From: Phycisphaerales bacterium
Lineage (GTDB): Bacteria; Planctomycetota; Phycisphaerae; UBA1845; UTPLA1
DNA: 64,000 nt
NCBI GenBank assembly: GCA_020639075.1
Contig: JACKHI010000001.1
Span: 4,960,001-5,024,000, forward strand
Direction: 5' to 3'
Shown here: piece by piece, positions 15,786-25,243 of the stretch
How the letters are laid out: each line of letters begins with the position of its first letter
Numbering within the stretch: the stretch's first letter is position 1
Notes under the pieces: model-generated
What the model was told of the DNA's origin: nothing
The model's database searches: none
Seen by the model: the letters and a program-made list of their open reading frames with translations, nothing else
Made by a program: the position numbers and the translations under genes

Positions 15786-18107
15786 CGGCAGGAAGTTGAT
15801 CACCGCCAGGTTCGCCGAGAGCAGGCCCAGCAGCCAAAGCAAGTCCAGCGTACTGTGATCGGCGACCTTCGCACCGATCGCCATGATGCCCAATGGGCCG
15901 CTCATGTTCTTCGTGCCGACATTGCCCGTCACCATCTGCTTGATCGTGATGATCGTATCGATCGTCGCGCGATGCGCCTGTTCCATGCCGGCCACGAACG
16001 CCTCGATCGGATTGCTCATCGGATGCCGCTCGCTCAGCGGGTAGCAGTCAACAAGCACCGTGCAGTGGGCGCGATCGAGCCAGGGATCCGTGTTGTCGGC
16101 CGTTACGGCGTATTCTCCCTTGCCGCGCTCGCCCGTCAGTCGTACATACTCGACTTCCACGCTCTTGCCGACGTGCTTCTCCAGCAGGGCGGCAATCGCC
16201 CGCCAGTCCGGCAGAATCACGCGCTTCGTCGAGTCATTGCCGTTCTTGTCTTTCGATACGATCTCGGTCTCCGTTTCGCCGCCGATCTTTGTGATGCGAT
16301 CGCCGCGGAGAAGATTGAATTTCGCCTCGACGCAGTCGGGCACCTTCATCTGCGCAGTGGCGATGGAGTCGAGATGTCGATAAGTGATCGTCACCGCTTT
16401 TCCGGCACGCGTGCGAAGCGCCGCGTAGAATTCGTACCACGCGCGAACAGGCTGTTCGTCGACCTTCAGGATCACGGCGGATCGCGGAATGGTCGATTCA
16501 CGGGCCGGTGTCGTTTCGTCGCCGAAGTTCGGAACTGTGTCGGCGACAAAGACCATCCCCTCGTCCGTCGGCTGAAGATACGCCTGAATCGTCGGCGTAC
16601 TGCCACCGAGCAATGATCCTCCCGGAACTTCCAGCGACAACTGATGGACATCGATCGCATCGAGCCATGTTCGCCAACTCGACAGGTCCGCCAGCGGTTC
16701 CATCGCTTTTGCGACGGCATTGCGATCAGTCTCCGACAGATCGGAGGCGCCCACCAACGTCAATGCGCGGGCCTTCGCCGTCTCAAAGTTCTCGATCGCA
16801 CCGGCGATGAGCGCTTCGCGCTGCTCGATTAACCAGTCGACCGCTTTCGCGCTCAGCCCGCGGTTCTCTGCGCTCTCCCGCCGAATTCGAAGAGGGATCG
16901 TCTTGCCGGCATTCGCCTCGTAGGCCGCCTTCAATTCAGGCCACGACGGAAAGTCCACGTCGGCGATTCCGACAATGACGTCCTTGTATTGCATCCCCGC
17001 CTTGCCGAAGGGCTCGTTCGGGTCCAGACCGCGCGGCGCCGTTAGTCGCGGGACGAATCCCAGCAGCGACGCATACTGCGGTGTGCCCGGGTCGTATGAA
17101 ATCGGAAACCAGAGCGGCGAAATCGTCACGACATGCTCCGTCGATTCGACGTCGGGGCGTTGCTCGTACAACTGCGCTGTCGTCAGCGATTCCGGATGCG
17201 TCGGCCGCTGCACGACGAGTTTCAGCGGTTGCCCCATCGTCGCCAAGAGCGGCCGAATCATCGCGATCCAGCCTTCGTCGTCGAGCGAGATCCGCTTTCC
17301 GTCGACGATGACGTGCGTGATCCGATCGTTGACCTGCAGTTCATCCTCGCGGGGCTTCTCGTCGCCGCGCGTCGGAAGCCAGCACACGCGATAGTTGTAG
17401 CCCTTACCGACGCCGATCTGACGCCGCTCGGAGTCGGCCTGGTATTCCGGGATTACGCGCGGATGCGGTTCGACGATCTTGCCGTCGCGTTCGACTTTGA
17501 AGTCGAGCTCCTCGCCTTCGTCCGACAGCGAGATCACGCTGAACATGTGATTGAAGTCGTCGATCGGTGTCCCGTTGATTGCCAGCACGCGATCGCCCGG
17601 CTGAAGCCCCGCGCGCCCGGCCGGATCGTTCTCGCCGACGATGCCGATGACGGCGGGCATCTGCGTTCGGCCGACCATATTGACAATCGTGAAAACGGCC
17701 GCCGCGAACACCAGGTTCATCACGACGCCGGCGCAGACAATGACCATCCGCTTGCCGACACTCTTGTTCGTGAATGATCGAGGATCTTCCTTGACCTTCA
17801 ATTCACCCGTCTTGTCGACGACGAAGTCTTCCTGCCCCAGCATCTTCACGTAACCGCCCAGCGGCAGGACGTTGAAGCTGTAGCGTGTTTCGCCCTTCGT
17901 GAATCCGAAAAGCTCCTTGCCGAATCCGACGGCGAACGTCTCGACGCGCACGCCGGCCCATTTCGCCGCGACGAAATGACCCAGTTCGTGCACGAAGACG
18001 ATGAGCGAGAAACCCAGGATGATCTGCGTCACGTTCCAGATGTTCCCGAGAAACGCGGGCATCTGCGCCATCATCAAATCACTGTTTGCCGTCAGACTCT
18101 GCAACAT
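15621..18107 (-). CDS. rseP: Site-2 zinc metalloprotease RseP, enlarged form
   Basis: 828 residues, against about 450 in Escherichia coli RseP. It is an intramembrane M50 protease that usually cuts anti-sigma factors. The first span carries the zinc motif HELGH (residues 40-44). A second span (about 115-135) and a canonical PDZ domain follow (about 140-230, DPAGRAGLQPGDRVLAINGT). A long extracytoplasmic stretch (about 230-700) contains at least one more degenerate PDZ-like unit (PFGKAGMQYKDVIVGI). Near the C terminus the third metal-ligand region reads NFLPLPIVDGG, followed by the last span. The start overlaps the end of dxr by 16 bases, so the pair is an operon, an order found in many bacteria. 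The anti-sigma-like protein at 11038 is a conceivable substrate (inference). Confidence 0.93.
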   Translation of the reverse strand: MLQSLTANSDLMMAQMPAFLGNIWNVTQIILGFSLIVFVHELGHFVAAKWAGVRVETFAVGFGKELFGFTKGETRYSFNVLPLGGYVKMLGQEDFVVDKTGELKVKEDPRSFTNKSVGKRMVIVCAGVVMNLVFAAAVFTIVNMVGRTQMPAVIGIVGENDPAGRAGLQPGDRVLAINGTPIDDFNHMFSVISLSDEGEELDFKVERDGKIVEPHPRVIPEYQADSERRQIGVGKGYNYRVCWLPTRGDEKPREDELQVNDRITHVIVDGKRISLDDEGWIAMIRPLLATMGQPLKLVVQRPTHPESLTTAQLYEQRPDVESTEHVVTISPLWFPISYDPGTPQYASLLGFVPRLTAPRGLDPNEPFGKAGMQYKDVIVGIADVDFPSWPELKAAYEANAGKTIPLRIRRESAENRGLSAKAVDWLIEQREALIAGAIENFETAKARALTLVGASDLSETDRNAVAKAMEPLADLSSWRTWLDAIDVHQLSLEVPGGSLLGGSTPTIQAYLQPTDEGMVFVADTVPNFGDETTPARESTIPRSAVILKVDEQPVRAWYEFYAALRTRAGKAVTITYRHLDSIATAQMKVPDCVEAKFNLLRGDRITKIGGETETEIVSKDKNGNDSTKRVILPDWRAIAALLEKHVGKSVEVEYVRLTGERGKGEYAVTADNTDPWLDRAHCTVLVDCYPLSERHPMSNPIEAFVAGMEQAHRATIDTIITIKQMVTGNVGTKNMSGPLGIMAIGAKVADHSTLDLLWLLGLLSANLAVINFLPLPIVDGGLFLFLVLEKIRGEPVSIKVQVATQIVGIALIATVFILVTAQDLLKMM

Positions 18108-19252
18108 GTATTGACCTCGTTCCGCGACCAGGCGTCTATCTTCATTAGCGTCGCCAGATCCGGCGTCTCCGCGAATTCGTGTCGCCGCAGGACGTCTTCG
18201 ACCTGCGACGAGATATCGAGAAATCCGATCTTCCCCGCGCGAAACATCGCGACGGCCGCCTCGTTCGCCGCGTTGAACGCCGCGCCGGCCGTGCCACCTG
18301 TTCGCGCCACTTCATGCCCCAGGCGCAGCGCTGGAAACCGCTCGACGTCCGGCGGTTCGAAATGCATGCGCTCGAGCTTCGAGAAATCGAGCCGATCGCC
18401 CGCACGGGCGATGCGATGCGGGTACGTCATCGCATATTGAATCGGCGTTCGCATATCGGGCGTCCCCATCTGGGCCACGATGGAGCCGTCATGGAATGCC
18501 ACCATCGAGTGAATAATCGACTCGGGATGAATCACCACTTCAATTCGATCTGCGGAGATGTCGAACAGCCAGCGGGCTTCGATAATCTCCAGCGCCTTGT
18601 TCATCATCGTCGCCGAATCGATCGTGATTTTCGGACCCATGTCCCACGTCGGGTGTTTTAACGCTCCCTCGAGCGTCGCCTTTCGCATGGCTTCGTACGT
18701 CCAGGTTCGAAAAGGCCCGCCCGAGGCCGTCAGCAGGATCCGCTCAATTTCTTCGTGCCTTCCGGAGTGCAGCGACTGATAGATAGCCGAGTGCTCGCTG
18801 TCCACAGGGATCAGCTTCGCACCCGAAGCCGCCGCCGCATCGACCATCAGCTGACCGGCGACCACGAGCGATTCCTTGTTCGCCAGGCCGACCGTTAGAC
18901 CGCGCTTCACGGCAGCCAGCGTCGAATCCAGACCCGCCACGCCAACGATCGCCGACAGCACAAAATCGGCGTCCAGTTCCTCGACCAGCCGGCGCATCGC
19001 GTCCGGTCCCGACAGAATGTCCGTCGTCGTTCCGCTTTCCGACAGTCGCGCAGCGAGCCGCGCCGCCGCCGCCTCGTCGCTCATCGCGACTGCCGCGGGG
19101 CGGAATGCCTCAACCTGCTCCGCCATCCGTTCCCAGCTTCGGCAGGCGGCCAGTCCGACGACGCGATAGTCGCCCCCGAGATGCGCCGCCACATCGAGCG
19201 CGCTCTCGCCGATGGAGCCTGTCGAACCCAGAATGATCATGCGTTTGGGCAT
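18092..19252 (-). CDS. dxr: 1-deoxy-D-xylulose 5-phosphate reductoisomerase
   Basis: 386 residues. Dxr (IspC) rearranges and reduces DXP to 2-C-methyl-D-erythritol 4-phosphate with NADPH, the committed step of the MEP isoprenoid pathway. Residues 7-13, GSTGSIG, are the NADPH-binding loop. The catalytic region contains PVDSEHSAIYQSL (metal-ligand Asp and Glu), LTASGGPFRTW (flexible-loop substrate residues) and GPKITIDSATMMNKALEIIE. Length and motif order match the family throughout. It overlaps rseP downstream, so isoprenoid synthesis and intramembrane proteolysis share a transcript here. Confidence 0.97.
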   Translation of the reverse strand: MPKRMIILGSTGSIGESALDVAAHLGGDYRVVGLAACRSWERMAEQVEAFRPAAVAMSDEAAAARLAARLSESGTTTDILSGPDAMRRLVEELDADFVLSAIVGVAGLDSTLAAVKRGLTVGLANKESLVVAGQLMVDAAAASGAKLIPVDSEHSAIYQSLHSGRHEEIERILLTASGGPFRTWTYEAMRKATLEGALKHPTWDMGPKITIDSATMMNKALEIIEARWLFDISADRIEVVIHPESIIHSMVAFHDGSIVAQMGTPDMRTPIQYAMTYPHRIARAGDRLDFSKLERMHFEPPDVERFPALRLGHEVARTGGTAGAAFNAANEAAVAMFRAGKIGFLDISSQVEDVLRRHEFAETPDLATLMKIDAWSRNEVNTCCRV

Positions 19253-19604
19253 ACGTCGGGGTTGCGGATTCGTCCGATCCGCCTGAGGCGCGATCGTTCT
19301 TCCGTTGAAGCGATACCTGTCAGAGCCGCGACCTTAAGGGAGCGGAGTGCTTCGTCGGTTACAAGCTGCCACGAGATGGCCTGATTTCGTCTCGCCCGCG
19401 GCCGTGCCGGCGAGAATTCGGGAACCCCGAAGATGATATGCCGCACGGACGCCGCCAGCAACGACGACTGCGGTCGATTCGGCCCCAAACGGCCGTTCAT
19501 TGACCCGCCGACGCTGACGCAACACAATGATTTCGCTCATCCGCACGCCGCCCGAGCGGTGGACGGCGCGGCGGAGCGGCCCATTCAACAGAAGGAAGAG
19601 AGTC
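19253..19604. other. Divergent intergenic region between dxr and the hydantoinase gene
   Basis: 352 bases. No gene seen. It contains the dispersed motif CCGCGACCTTAAGGGAGCGG at 19326-19345, a near-copy of which occurs at 25636-25656. No clear promoter hexamers were found by eye. Confidence 0.45.
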
Positions 19605-21005
19605 ATGTCTTTCGATACCATCATCACCGGCGGAACCGTCGTGAATGCGGACAAATCCGAAAAGGCCGACGTCGCCATCTCCGGCGAGAAAATCGTCAAA
19701 GTCGGCAGGAACATCGCCAAGACCAACGGCGACGCCGCGCGGGTCATCGATGCCAAGGGCTGCTATGTCATTCCCGGCGCCATCGACGTTCATGTCCATC
19801 TCGCATTGCCGTTCTGCGGCACGACGTCCAGCGACGACTACAACAGCGGAACGAAAGCGGCCGCGCGCGGTGGTGTGACGACAGTGATCGACTTCGCGAT
19901 TCCATACGGCGAGGAGTCGCTGCACGACGCCGTCGAGAACTGGATGAGGAAAGCGGACGGCATCGCATGCGTCGATTACGCCTTCCACGTCGCCGTGACG
20001 AAATGGGATCGACACAAGGATGAGATGGCGGACATGGTCAAGAAGGGACTGCCGACGTTCAAACAGTTCATGATATACGAGCGCGAAGGCTGGCAGTCCG
20101 ATGATCGCGCGATGTTCGGCTGCCTCGAAAAATGCAAGGAACTCGACGGTATGCTCCTGGTGCACGCCGAGAGCCCGCGCGTGCTCGACGAACTGATCGC
20201 GCGCCGCCACAACGACGCCGACATGAAGAAATACGGCGCACAGCTGCACGGGTTCACGCGGCCGAACTTTATCGAGGCCGAGGCCATCCAGCGCGCCGTC
20301 AAGTGGGCCGAAGTCACGGGCGGCAAACTGTACATCGTCCACATGTCGACCGCCGACGGAACGGACATCATCCAGGACGCCCACAAACGAGGTCTTTCGA
20401 ACGTCTTCGCCGAAACTTGCGTGCAGTATCTCGTGCTCGACGATCGCAAGTTCGCCGAACCCGACGGCCACTTGTACGCTTGCTGCCCGCAGATCAAGAA
20501 GAAACCCGACCAGGAACGCATCTGGAAGGGCATCAAGAAAGACACAGTCTGCGTCGTCTCGACGGACACATGCTCCTTCACGCGCGAGCAAAAGGCGATG
20601 TGGGAAGGGGACTTCACGAAGATCCCGATGGGCCTGCCCGGGCTCGAAACGCTGGTGCCGCTCGTCTACACGCACGGCGTGCTGAAGGAGCGCTTCAACA
20701 TGCGCACACTCGTCGAGAAGTGCTGCGCCGCGCCGGCGCGAATCATGGGCTTCGGCGAGCGGAAGGGCGCCATCAAGAAGGGCTACGACGCGGACATTGC
20801 GATCATCCATCCGAAGAAGAAGATCAAAGTCGATCATGCCACGATGGAAACAAACACCGACTGGTCGCCGTACCAGGGCTGGAACCTCGCCGGCTTCTCA
20901 CGCACGACATTGAGCCGCGGGAAAGTGATCGTCGACGATTACAAGTTCTGCGGCGAGAACGGCTGGGGAAAATTCCAGCCGCGCAAGAGCCCCGGCAAGC
21001 GATAG
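19605..21005 (+). CDS. Dihydropyrimidinase / D-hydantoinase family amidohydrolase
   Basis: 466 residues. The ATG at 19605 is preceded by AAGGAAGAG, and the sequence MSFDTIITGGTVV is the normal family N terminus. The metal-site signatures of cyclic amidohydrolases are in order: IDVHVHL (two His), TFKQFMIYE (Lys, normally carboxylated), LVHAES, YIVHMSTADG (His) and the C-terminal Asp in VSTDTCSF. GTKAAARGGVTTVIDF is also typical. Members open dihydropyrimidines or 5-substituted hydantoins and act in pyrimidine breakdown. The usual DHCPF is STDTCSF here, so substrate range may differ. No other pyrimidine catabolism gene is adjacent. Confidence 0.92.
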   Translation: MSFDTIITGGTVVNADKSEKADVAISGEKIVKVGRNIAKTNGDAARVIDAKGCYVIPGAIDVHVHLALPFCGTTSSDDYNSGTKAAARGGVTTVIDFAIPYGEESLHDAVENWMRKADGIACVDYAFHVAVTKWDRHKDEMADMVKKGLPTFKQFMIYEREGWQSDDRAMFGCLEKCKELDGMLLVHAESPRVLDELIARRHNDADMKKYGAQLHGFTRPNFIEAEAIQRAVKWAEVTGGKLYIVHMSTADGTDIIQDAHKRGLSNVFAETCVQYLVLDDRKFAEPDGHLYACCPQIKKKPDQERIWKGIKKDTVCVVSTDTCSFTREQKAMWEGDFTKIPMGLPGLETLVPLVYTHGVLKERFNMRTLVEKCCAAPARIMGFGERKGAIKKGYDADIAIIHPKKKIKVDHATMETNTDWSPYQGWNLAGFSRTTLSRGKVIVDDYKFCGENGWGKFQPRKSPGKR

Positions 21006-21021
21006 GACGAGCAACCTGCGG

Positions 21022-21246
21022 AGGGCGGGCATCGACCCGCCATTCCGACGCGCGACACTCCCCAATACAGAGCCTCGCCGTCCCCGGCGTGGCGAATTGG
21101 ACGCGCCGTTCGGAACCCACGTAGGGCGGGTCATCGACCCGCCATTCCGATGCGCGACACTCCCAAATTCAGAGCCTCGCCGTCCCCGGCGTGACGAATT
21201 GGGCGCGCCGTTCCAAACCCACGTAGGGCAGGTCATCGACCCGCCG
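21022..21246. repeat. Tandem repeats of about 101 bases carrying a GGCGGGT palindrome
   Basis: Two full units begin at 21022 and 21123, and a third partial unit at 21225, with periods of 101 and 102 bases. Each opens with AGGGCGGGTCATCGACCCGCC or a variant, which holds the hairpin GGCGGGT-CATCG-ACCCGCC. The shared inner text includes CAGAGCCTCGCCGTCCCCGG. The units are close but not identical. Confidence 0.8.
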
Positions 21247-21667
21247 CGAGAGACATTTCAAGCCGCGATCGTCAGGCAGTCGGGCCCGCGATGCGACGAC
21301 GGCGCGCGACGACCGGGGCCGTGTTTCCGTGATTATGTCGTGATCGTCGGCGATCACACGAAGTCTCCCGCGTCCGGTTTCAAATTCAATTCCGCGCTAT
21401 CCACCGGCTGATGCCGGTTTCCACGGAGACATAGCGGAGCCGCTGTCTCCTTCGTGTCATTCCTTTCCATTGACTCGTCGTGTGACGTCGTGGCCGGTTG
21501 CGCAACGGCTCCTGGCGGGCTTCTCGTGAAGATTCGCCGGGCATGTACCCAGGCGCGGCATCCGGATCCCCCGCGCCGAACTCGACCAATCCCGTTAAAC
21601 TCCCCGCGATCGGCCGCTGCGTATCGACACGGCCGATGAACCTGAATTGACGCGGAGTCGTCCACCC
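21247..21667. other. Non-coding stretch before the ABC transporter operon
   Basis: About 420 bases between the tandem repeats and the ABC ATPase start. I see no gene, terminator or clear promoter. Longer reading frames here have no family resemblance and no ribosome sites. Confidence 0.4.
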
Positions 21668-22513
21668 ATGCTGCACTTGAAGAACCTGCGCAAGAAGTTT
21701 GGCGACAACGTTGCCGTCGATCATCTCTCCCTCGATATCCACAAGGGCGAGATCTTCGGCCTGCTCGGTCCCAACGGGGCCGGCAAGACGACGACGGTCA
21801 ACATGACCGTCGGACTGCTCAAGCCGGACGGTGGCGGCATCACGATTAACGGTGAAGGCTCGCCCGAGGACCCCAAGGTCCGCTGCCGTATCGGCGTCGC
21901 CACGCAGGCTCTGGCCATCTACGAAGAGATGAGCGGCGAGGAGAATGTCCGCTTCTTCGCGACGATGCAGGGCCTTGGCGGGGCCCTGCGGAAAGAGCGC
22001 GTCGCCTGGGCGCTGGACTTCGTCGGTCTGACGGACCGGCGGCGCGATAAGGCGAGCCAGTACTCCGGCGGCATGAAGCGGCGGCTCAACCTGGCGATCG
22101 CCATCGTCCACAAACCGGCCCTGCTGCTGCTTGATGAACCGACGGTCGGCGTCGATCCGCAATCGCGCAACGCGATCTTCGAGAACATTCTCACTTTGCG
22201 CGAACAGGGGGCGACCGTGGTCTACACGACGCACTACATGGAAGAGGCCCAGCGCCTCTGCGATCGCGTCGGCATCATCGATCACGGCAAGATGCTCGCG
22301 CTGGATACGGTCGATGCGCTGATCGAGGCCCACGGCGGCGAGAGCCGCGTGATCGCAAAGCGCGCCGAAGGCAATGTGGAAATCTCGACGAGCGATCCCC
22401 TCGGCGAATTGCAGAAGCTGCAGGCGACGAGCACTCTGCAGACGTTCCGCGTCGAATGGCCCGATCTGGAACATGTGTTTCTTAACCTCACGGGAAGGAG
22501 CCTGCGCGACTGA
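21668..22513 (+). CDS. ABC-2 type exporter, ATP-binding subunit
   Basis: 281 residues from the ATG at 21668; one seven codons earlier is possible. The nucleotide-binding domain is complete: Walker A GPNGAGKTTT, Q-loop ATQALAIYEEM, signature YSGGMKRRL, Walker B LLLLDEPTVGVD and switch histidine TTHYMEEAQ. Sequence style matches the CcmA/NatA family that drives export with a separate ABC-2 membrane subunit. Its stop overlaps the start of that permease as TGATG (22511-22515), so they are one translational unit. The substrate cannot be told: drug, Na+, lipid and polysaccharide exporters share this form. Confidence 0.95.
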   Translation: MLHLKNLRKKFGDNVAVDHLSLDIHKGEIFGLLGPNGAGKTTTVNMTVGLLKPDGGGITINGEGSPEDPKVRCRIGVATQALAIYEEMSGEENVRFFATMQGLGGALRKERVAWALDFVGLTDRRRDKASQYSGGMKRRLNLAIAIVHKPALLLLDEPTVGVDPQSRNAIFENILTLREQGATVVYTTHYMEEAQRLCDRVGIIDHGKMLALDTVDALIEAHGGESRVIAKRAEGNVEISTSDPLGELQKLQATSTLQTFRVEWPDLEHVFLNLTGRSLRD

Positions 22514-23772
22514 TGCAACAGCTTCTCGCACTTACAGCCAAAGATCTGCGAATGTTAGCCCGCGACAAAGTCGGGTTCTTCTTCGCGTTTATTTTTCCGA
22601 TTCTGTATTCGAGCCTGTTCGGATCGATCATGGGCGGTCTGCGCAGCGCCTCGAAAGGCATCGACGTTGTCGTGGTCGACGAAGACAAGACGAAGGACTC
22701 AGAGAAGTTCATCGTCGAACTCGAAGGCCTCGAAGAACTCAAAGTCGCGCGGGCTGACAAGGCGGATGCGCAGGACATGGTGCGACTCGGCAAGAAGCGG
22801 GCGATGATCCTGCTCCCCGAGGGTTTCGGCCGGGCAAGGCGGCAGATGTTCGGCAACCCGCCGCATGTCGAGATCGGTCTCGATCCATCGCGCCTCGCCG
22901 AGAGCGGCATCCTGCAGGGCGTGTTGACGGCGCAGCTTTACAAGGGCGTGCAGCGGATGTTCTCGGATTCGGCGGCGATGGACAAACAGATCGACGAGTC
23001 GCTGCAGGAGATCCGTGCGTCGAAAGACATGGACCCCGCAACGAAAATGACGCTGACGACGTTTCTCCCTGGGCTCAAGACATTCATGCGGAGCCTGCCC
23101 GAAGGCGGCATGCAGGGCGGCGGATTTCCGCAGCCGAAGATCGAGCAGGTCGACATCATGCGCTCCGAGTCGCATCCGACGAACTCGTACCAGATCTCGT
23201 TCCCGCAGGGTTGCATCTGGGGCATCATGGGATGTGCCGCCGGGTTCGGGATCACGCTCGTCGTCGAGCGCACTCACGGTACGCTCGTCCGACTGCGCAT
23301 GGCGCCCGTGGGCCGCGCACAGATCCTCGCCGGTAAGGGCCTCGCGTGTCTGATCACGACGCTCGCCGTTGCCACGCTCCTGTTCACGGTCGCGGCGTTC
23401 GTGTTCGAAGTGCGGCCGAGCTCCTACCCGATGCTGATCGTCGCGATGTTCTGCGTCGCGCTGTGCTTCGTCGGCATCATGATGTTCCTGTCGGTCATGG
23501 GGAAAACGGAACAAAGCGCCGGCGGCATCGGCTGGGCGATCCTCGTGCTGATGGCGATGATTGGCGGCGGCATGATCCCGCTCGCCTTCATGCCGGAGTG
23601 GCTCCAGTCAATCTCCGACATCAGCCCCGTCAAATGGTCGATCCTCGCGATGGAAGGCGCCGTCTGGCGCAACTTCTCACCGGCGGAAATGGTTACCCCC
23701 TGCGCCGTCCTCGTCGGCATCGGCGTCCTGAGCTTCTGCATCGGATTGAAGGCGTTCAAGTGGGAAAGCTGA
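22513..23772 (+). CDS. ABC-2 type exporter, membrane subunit
   Basis: 419 residues. A first span (about 17-38, VGFFFAFIFPILYSSLFGS) is followed by an extracytoplasmic domain of roughly 190 residues and then five clustered spans from about 235 to the C terminus, including an ABC-2 signature-like stretch (ERTHGTLVRLRMAPVGRAQI). This is the ABC2_membrane_3 layout found in YhgE/NatB/YbhR-type exporters. It is coupled to the ATPase by a TGATG overlap. No membrane-fusion partner is adjacent, so the pair may work alone as a homodimer of each part. Confidence 0.92.
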   Translation: MQQLLALTAKDLRMLARDKVGFFFAFIFPILYSSLFGSIMGGLRSASKGIDVVVVDEDKTKDSEKFIVELEGLEELKVARADKADAQDMVRLGKKRAMILLPEGFGRARRQMFGNPPHVEIGLDPSRLAESGILQGVLTAQLYKGVQRMFSDSAAMDKQIDESLQEIRASKDMDPATKMTLTTFLPGLKTFMRSLPEGGMQGGGFPQPKIEQVDIMRSESHPTNSYQISFPQGCIWGIMGCAAGFGITLVVERTHGTLVRLRMAPVGRAQILAGKGLACLITTLAVATLLFTVAAFVFEVRPSSYPMLIVAMFCVALCFVGIMMFLSVMGKTEQSAGGIGWAILVLMAMIGGGMIPLAFMPEWLQSISDISPVKWSILAMEGAVWRNFSPAEMVTPCAVLVGIGVLSFCIGLKAFKWES

Positions 23773-23783
23773 GGTCGCGAAAC

Positions 23784-23815
23784 GTCAAAATTCAAAAAAG
23801 TCAAAATGCAAAATA
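23784..23815. repeat. Two tandem 16-base AT-rich units
   Basis: GTCAAAATTCAAAAAA (23784-23799) is followed directly by GTCAAAATGCAAAATA (23800-23815), twelve bases after the permease stop. It is the most AT-rich stretch in its surroundings. Function unknown. Confidence 0.6.
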
Positions 23816-23846
23816 ATGGTAGACCCGCGAACGCGAAGCCGGGTGG

Positions 23847-23866
23847 CCCGCGGCTTCAGCCGTGGG
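23847..23866. repeat. REP-like short hairpin
   Basis: CCCGCGGCT and AGCCGTGGG pair (one G-T) around two bases. It is a short GC-rich palindrome of the kind common between genes in this window. Confidence 0.55.
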
Positions 23867-23920
23867 GGCGCGACGATGGGATAGCGCAATGTCGCGTGTT
23901 TCAAGAATGTGCCCGAGCGC

Positions 23921-24009
23921 CGCTGCTCTGAAAATCGCCGACGGGGTGCCATGCTTGCCCCAAATGGCAAGCATGCGAGCGCGTAGCCGGCGTCGCTGCT
24001 CTGAAAATC
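23921..24009. repeat. Palindrome bracketed by 16-base direct repeats, beside IS110
   Basis: CGCTGCTCTGAAAATC occurs at 23921-23936 and again at 23994-24009. Between them is ATGCTTGCC (23951-23959), a six-base loop and GGCAAGCAT (23966-23974), preceded by GGGGTGCC. Read on the minus strand this has the form stem, loop, stem, GGCACCC, as do the palindromes at 49.5-51.5 and 54.8 kb. The IS110 stop codon is only four bases past the second direct repeat. Confidence 0.75.
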
Positions 24010-24013
24010 TCGT

Positions 24014-25243
24014 CTAAGCTGCGTTTGTCAACTCGACTTGGTATCCAAGGTTCTTAAGTCTTCGAACCAGTCGCTGGGTAATGGCCGTCTTGGCACGGTC
24101 GTCAAAGTATGTTGAACCGAGGTCCTTGTAGTCGTCTCCCGTTTTTGCGAGCAGATAGCATCGAACGAGTATGCTGTGGGCCACTGCGACGGCGGCCTTG
24201 CGGGGGCCTCGTTTTGACCGAATCCTTCGAAAGTGGGCTTGAAGATAAGTACCGTTCGCTCGCTGTGCCGACCATGCGGCCTGCGTGAACACCTGCTTGA
24301 TCCATCGATTCCCGTGCCGCGTACGGCCGCTTTTGCGTTTGCCGGCACTCTCGTGATGGCCCGGGCACAACCCGGCCCATGAGGCGGCATGTCGAAACGT
24401 CGGCCAGGGCGACATGTCCACACCCATCTCACTGATGAACACCGTCGCCACTTCGTTCCCCACACCCGGGATCGTCGTGAGTCGTTCACGAAGCTCTGCA
24501 AAAGGGCGCATGCATTCCTCGATCTGCGCCGTCAACGTTGCGATCGCTTCATCGAGACCGTCGATTAGATTCAAATGCGTCTGCAACAGGAGGCGATGGT
24601 GTGGACGAATACGCCCCGTCAAGGCATCGCGAAGCTCAGGTCGTTTCGACCGCATTCGGCCCCGCGCCAGATCGGCCAAGATGCCGGGATCGATCTCCCC
24701 GGCCACGATGGCGTTCAACATCAGGCGTCCTGAGACGCCAAGCACATCGGTGGCGACGCTGCTCAGCTTCAGGTTGGCGTCTTCGAGCACCTTCTGAATT
24801 CGATTCACATGCTTTGCCCGCTCGGCCGTGAGCGTCATACGCGTGCGAACAAAATCTCGCAATTCGCGAATCTCGCGAGGTGGGATAAAGCTCGCTTGAA
24901 TCAAGCCATGCAAGTGCAATTCGGCGAGCCATTCACAATCCTTTACGTCCGTCTTGCGACCCGGCAGTGCCTTGACATGCTGGGCATTCACCAGCACGAC
25001 CTCCATCGACGAATCGAGGAGATTGAATACCGGCTTCCAATAAACTCCGGTACTCTCCATCGCTACGCTCTCACAGCTCGACAGCACCAGCCAGTCTAGA
25101 AGCTCCAACAAAGCCCCTGTCGAGGTTCCAAACGACCTGACCTCGCGCGAGATCTGACCCTTTGAATCGACCTTCAACAGGCAAACAACGACATTCTTCT
25201 TGTGAACGTCGATCCCGGCACACGCTGCATACATCTTGCGCAT
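24014..25243 (-). mobile_element. IS110-family transposase (recombinase)
   Basis: 409 residues from the ATG at 25243, which has GGGAGG upstream. The RuvC-like domain of IS110 enzymes shows its DEDD residues: D12 (GIDVHKK), E63 (AMESTGVYW), D99 and D102 (KTDVKD). The C-terminal Transposase_20 part shows TIPGVGNEVA and ASWAGLCPGHHESAGK, where the family's catalytic serine lies; SGRTRHGNRWIK follows. Length and motifs suggest an intact enzyme. IS110 elements lack classical terminal inverted repeats and usually make no target duplication, so the exact element ends cannot be set here. Known members use a bridge RNA from the non-coding end; see 25244-25435. Confidence 0.95.

Noticed and set aside
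19497..20837. Long minus-strand frame opposite the hydantoinase gene
   Set aside because: Shadow of the real plus-strand gene, which has metal-site motifs and a good ribosome site.
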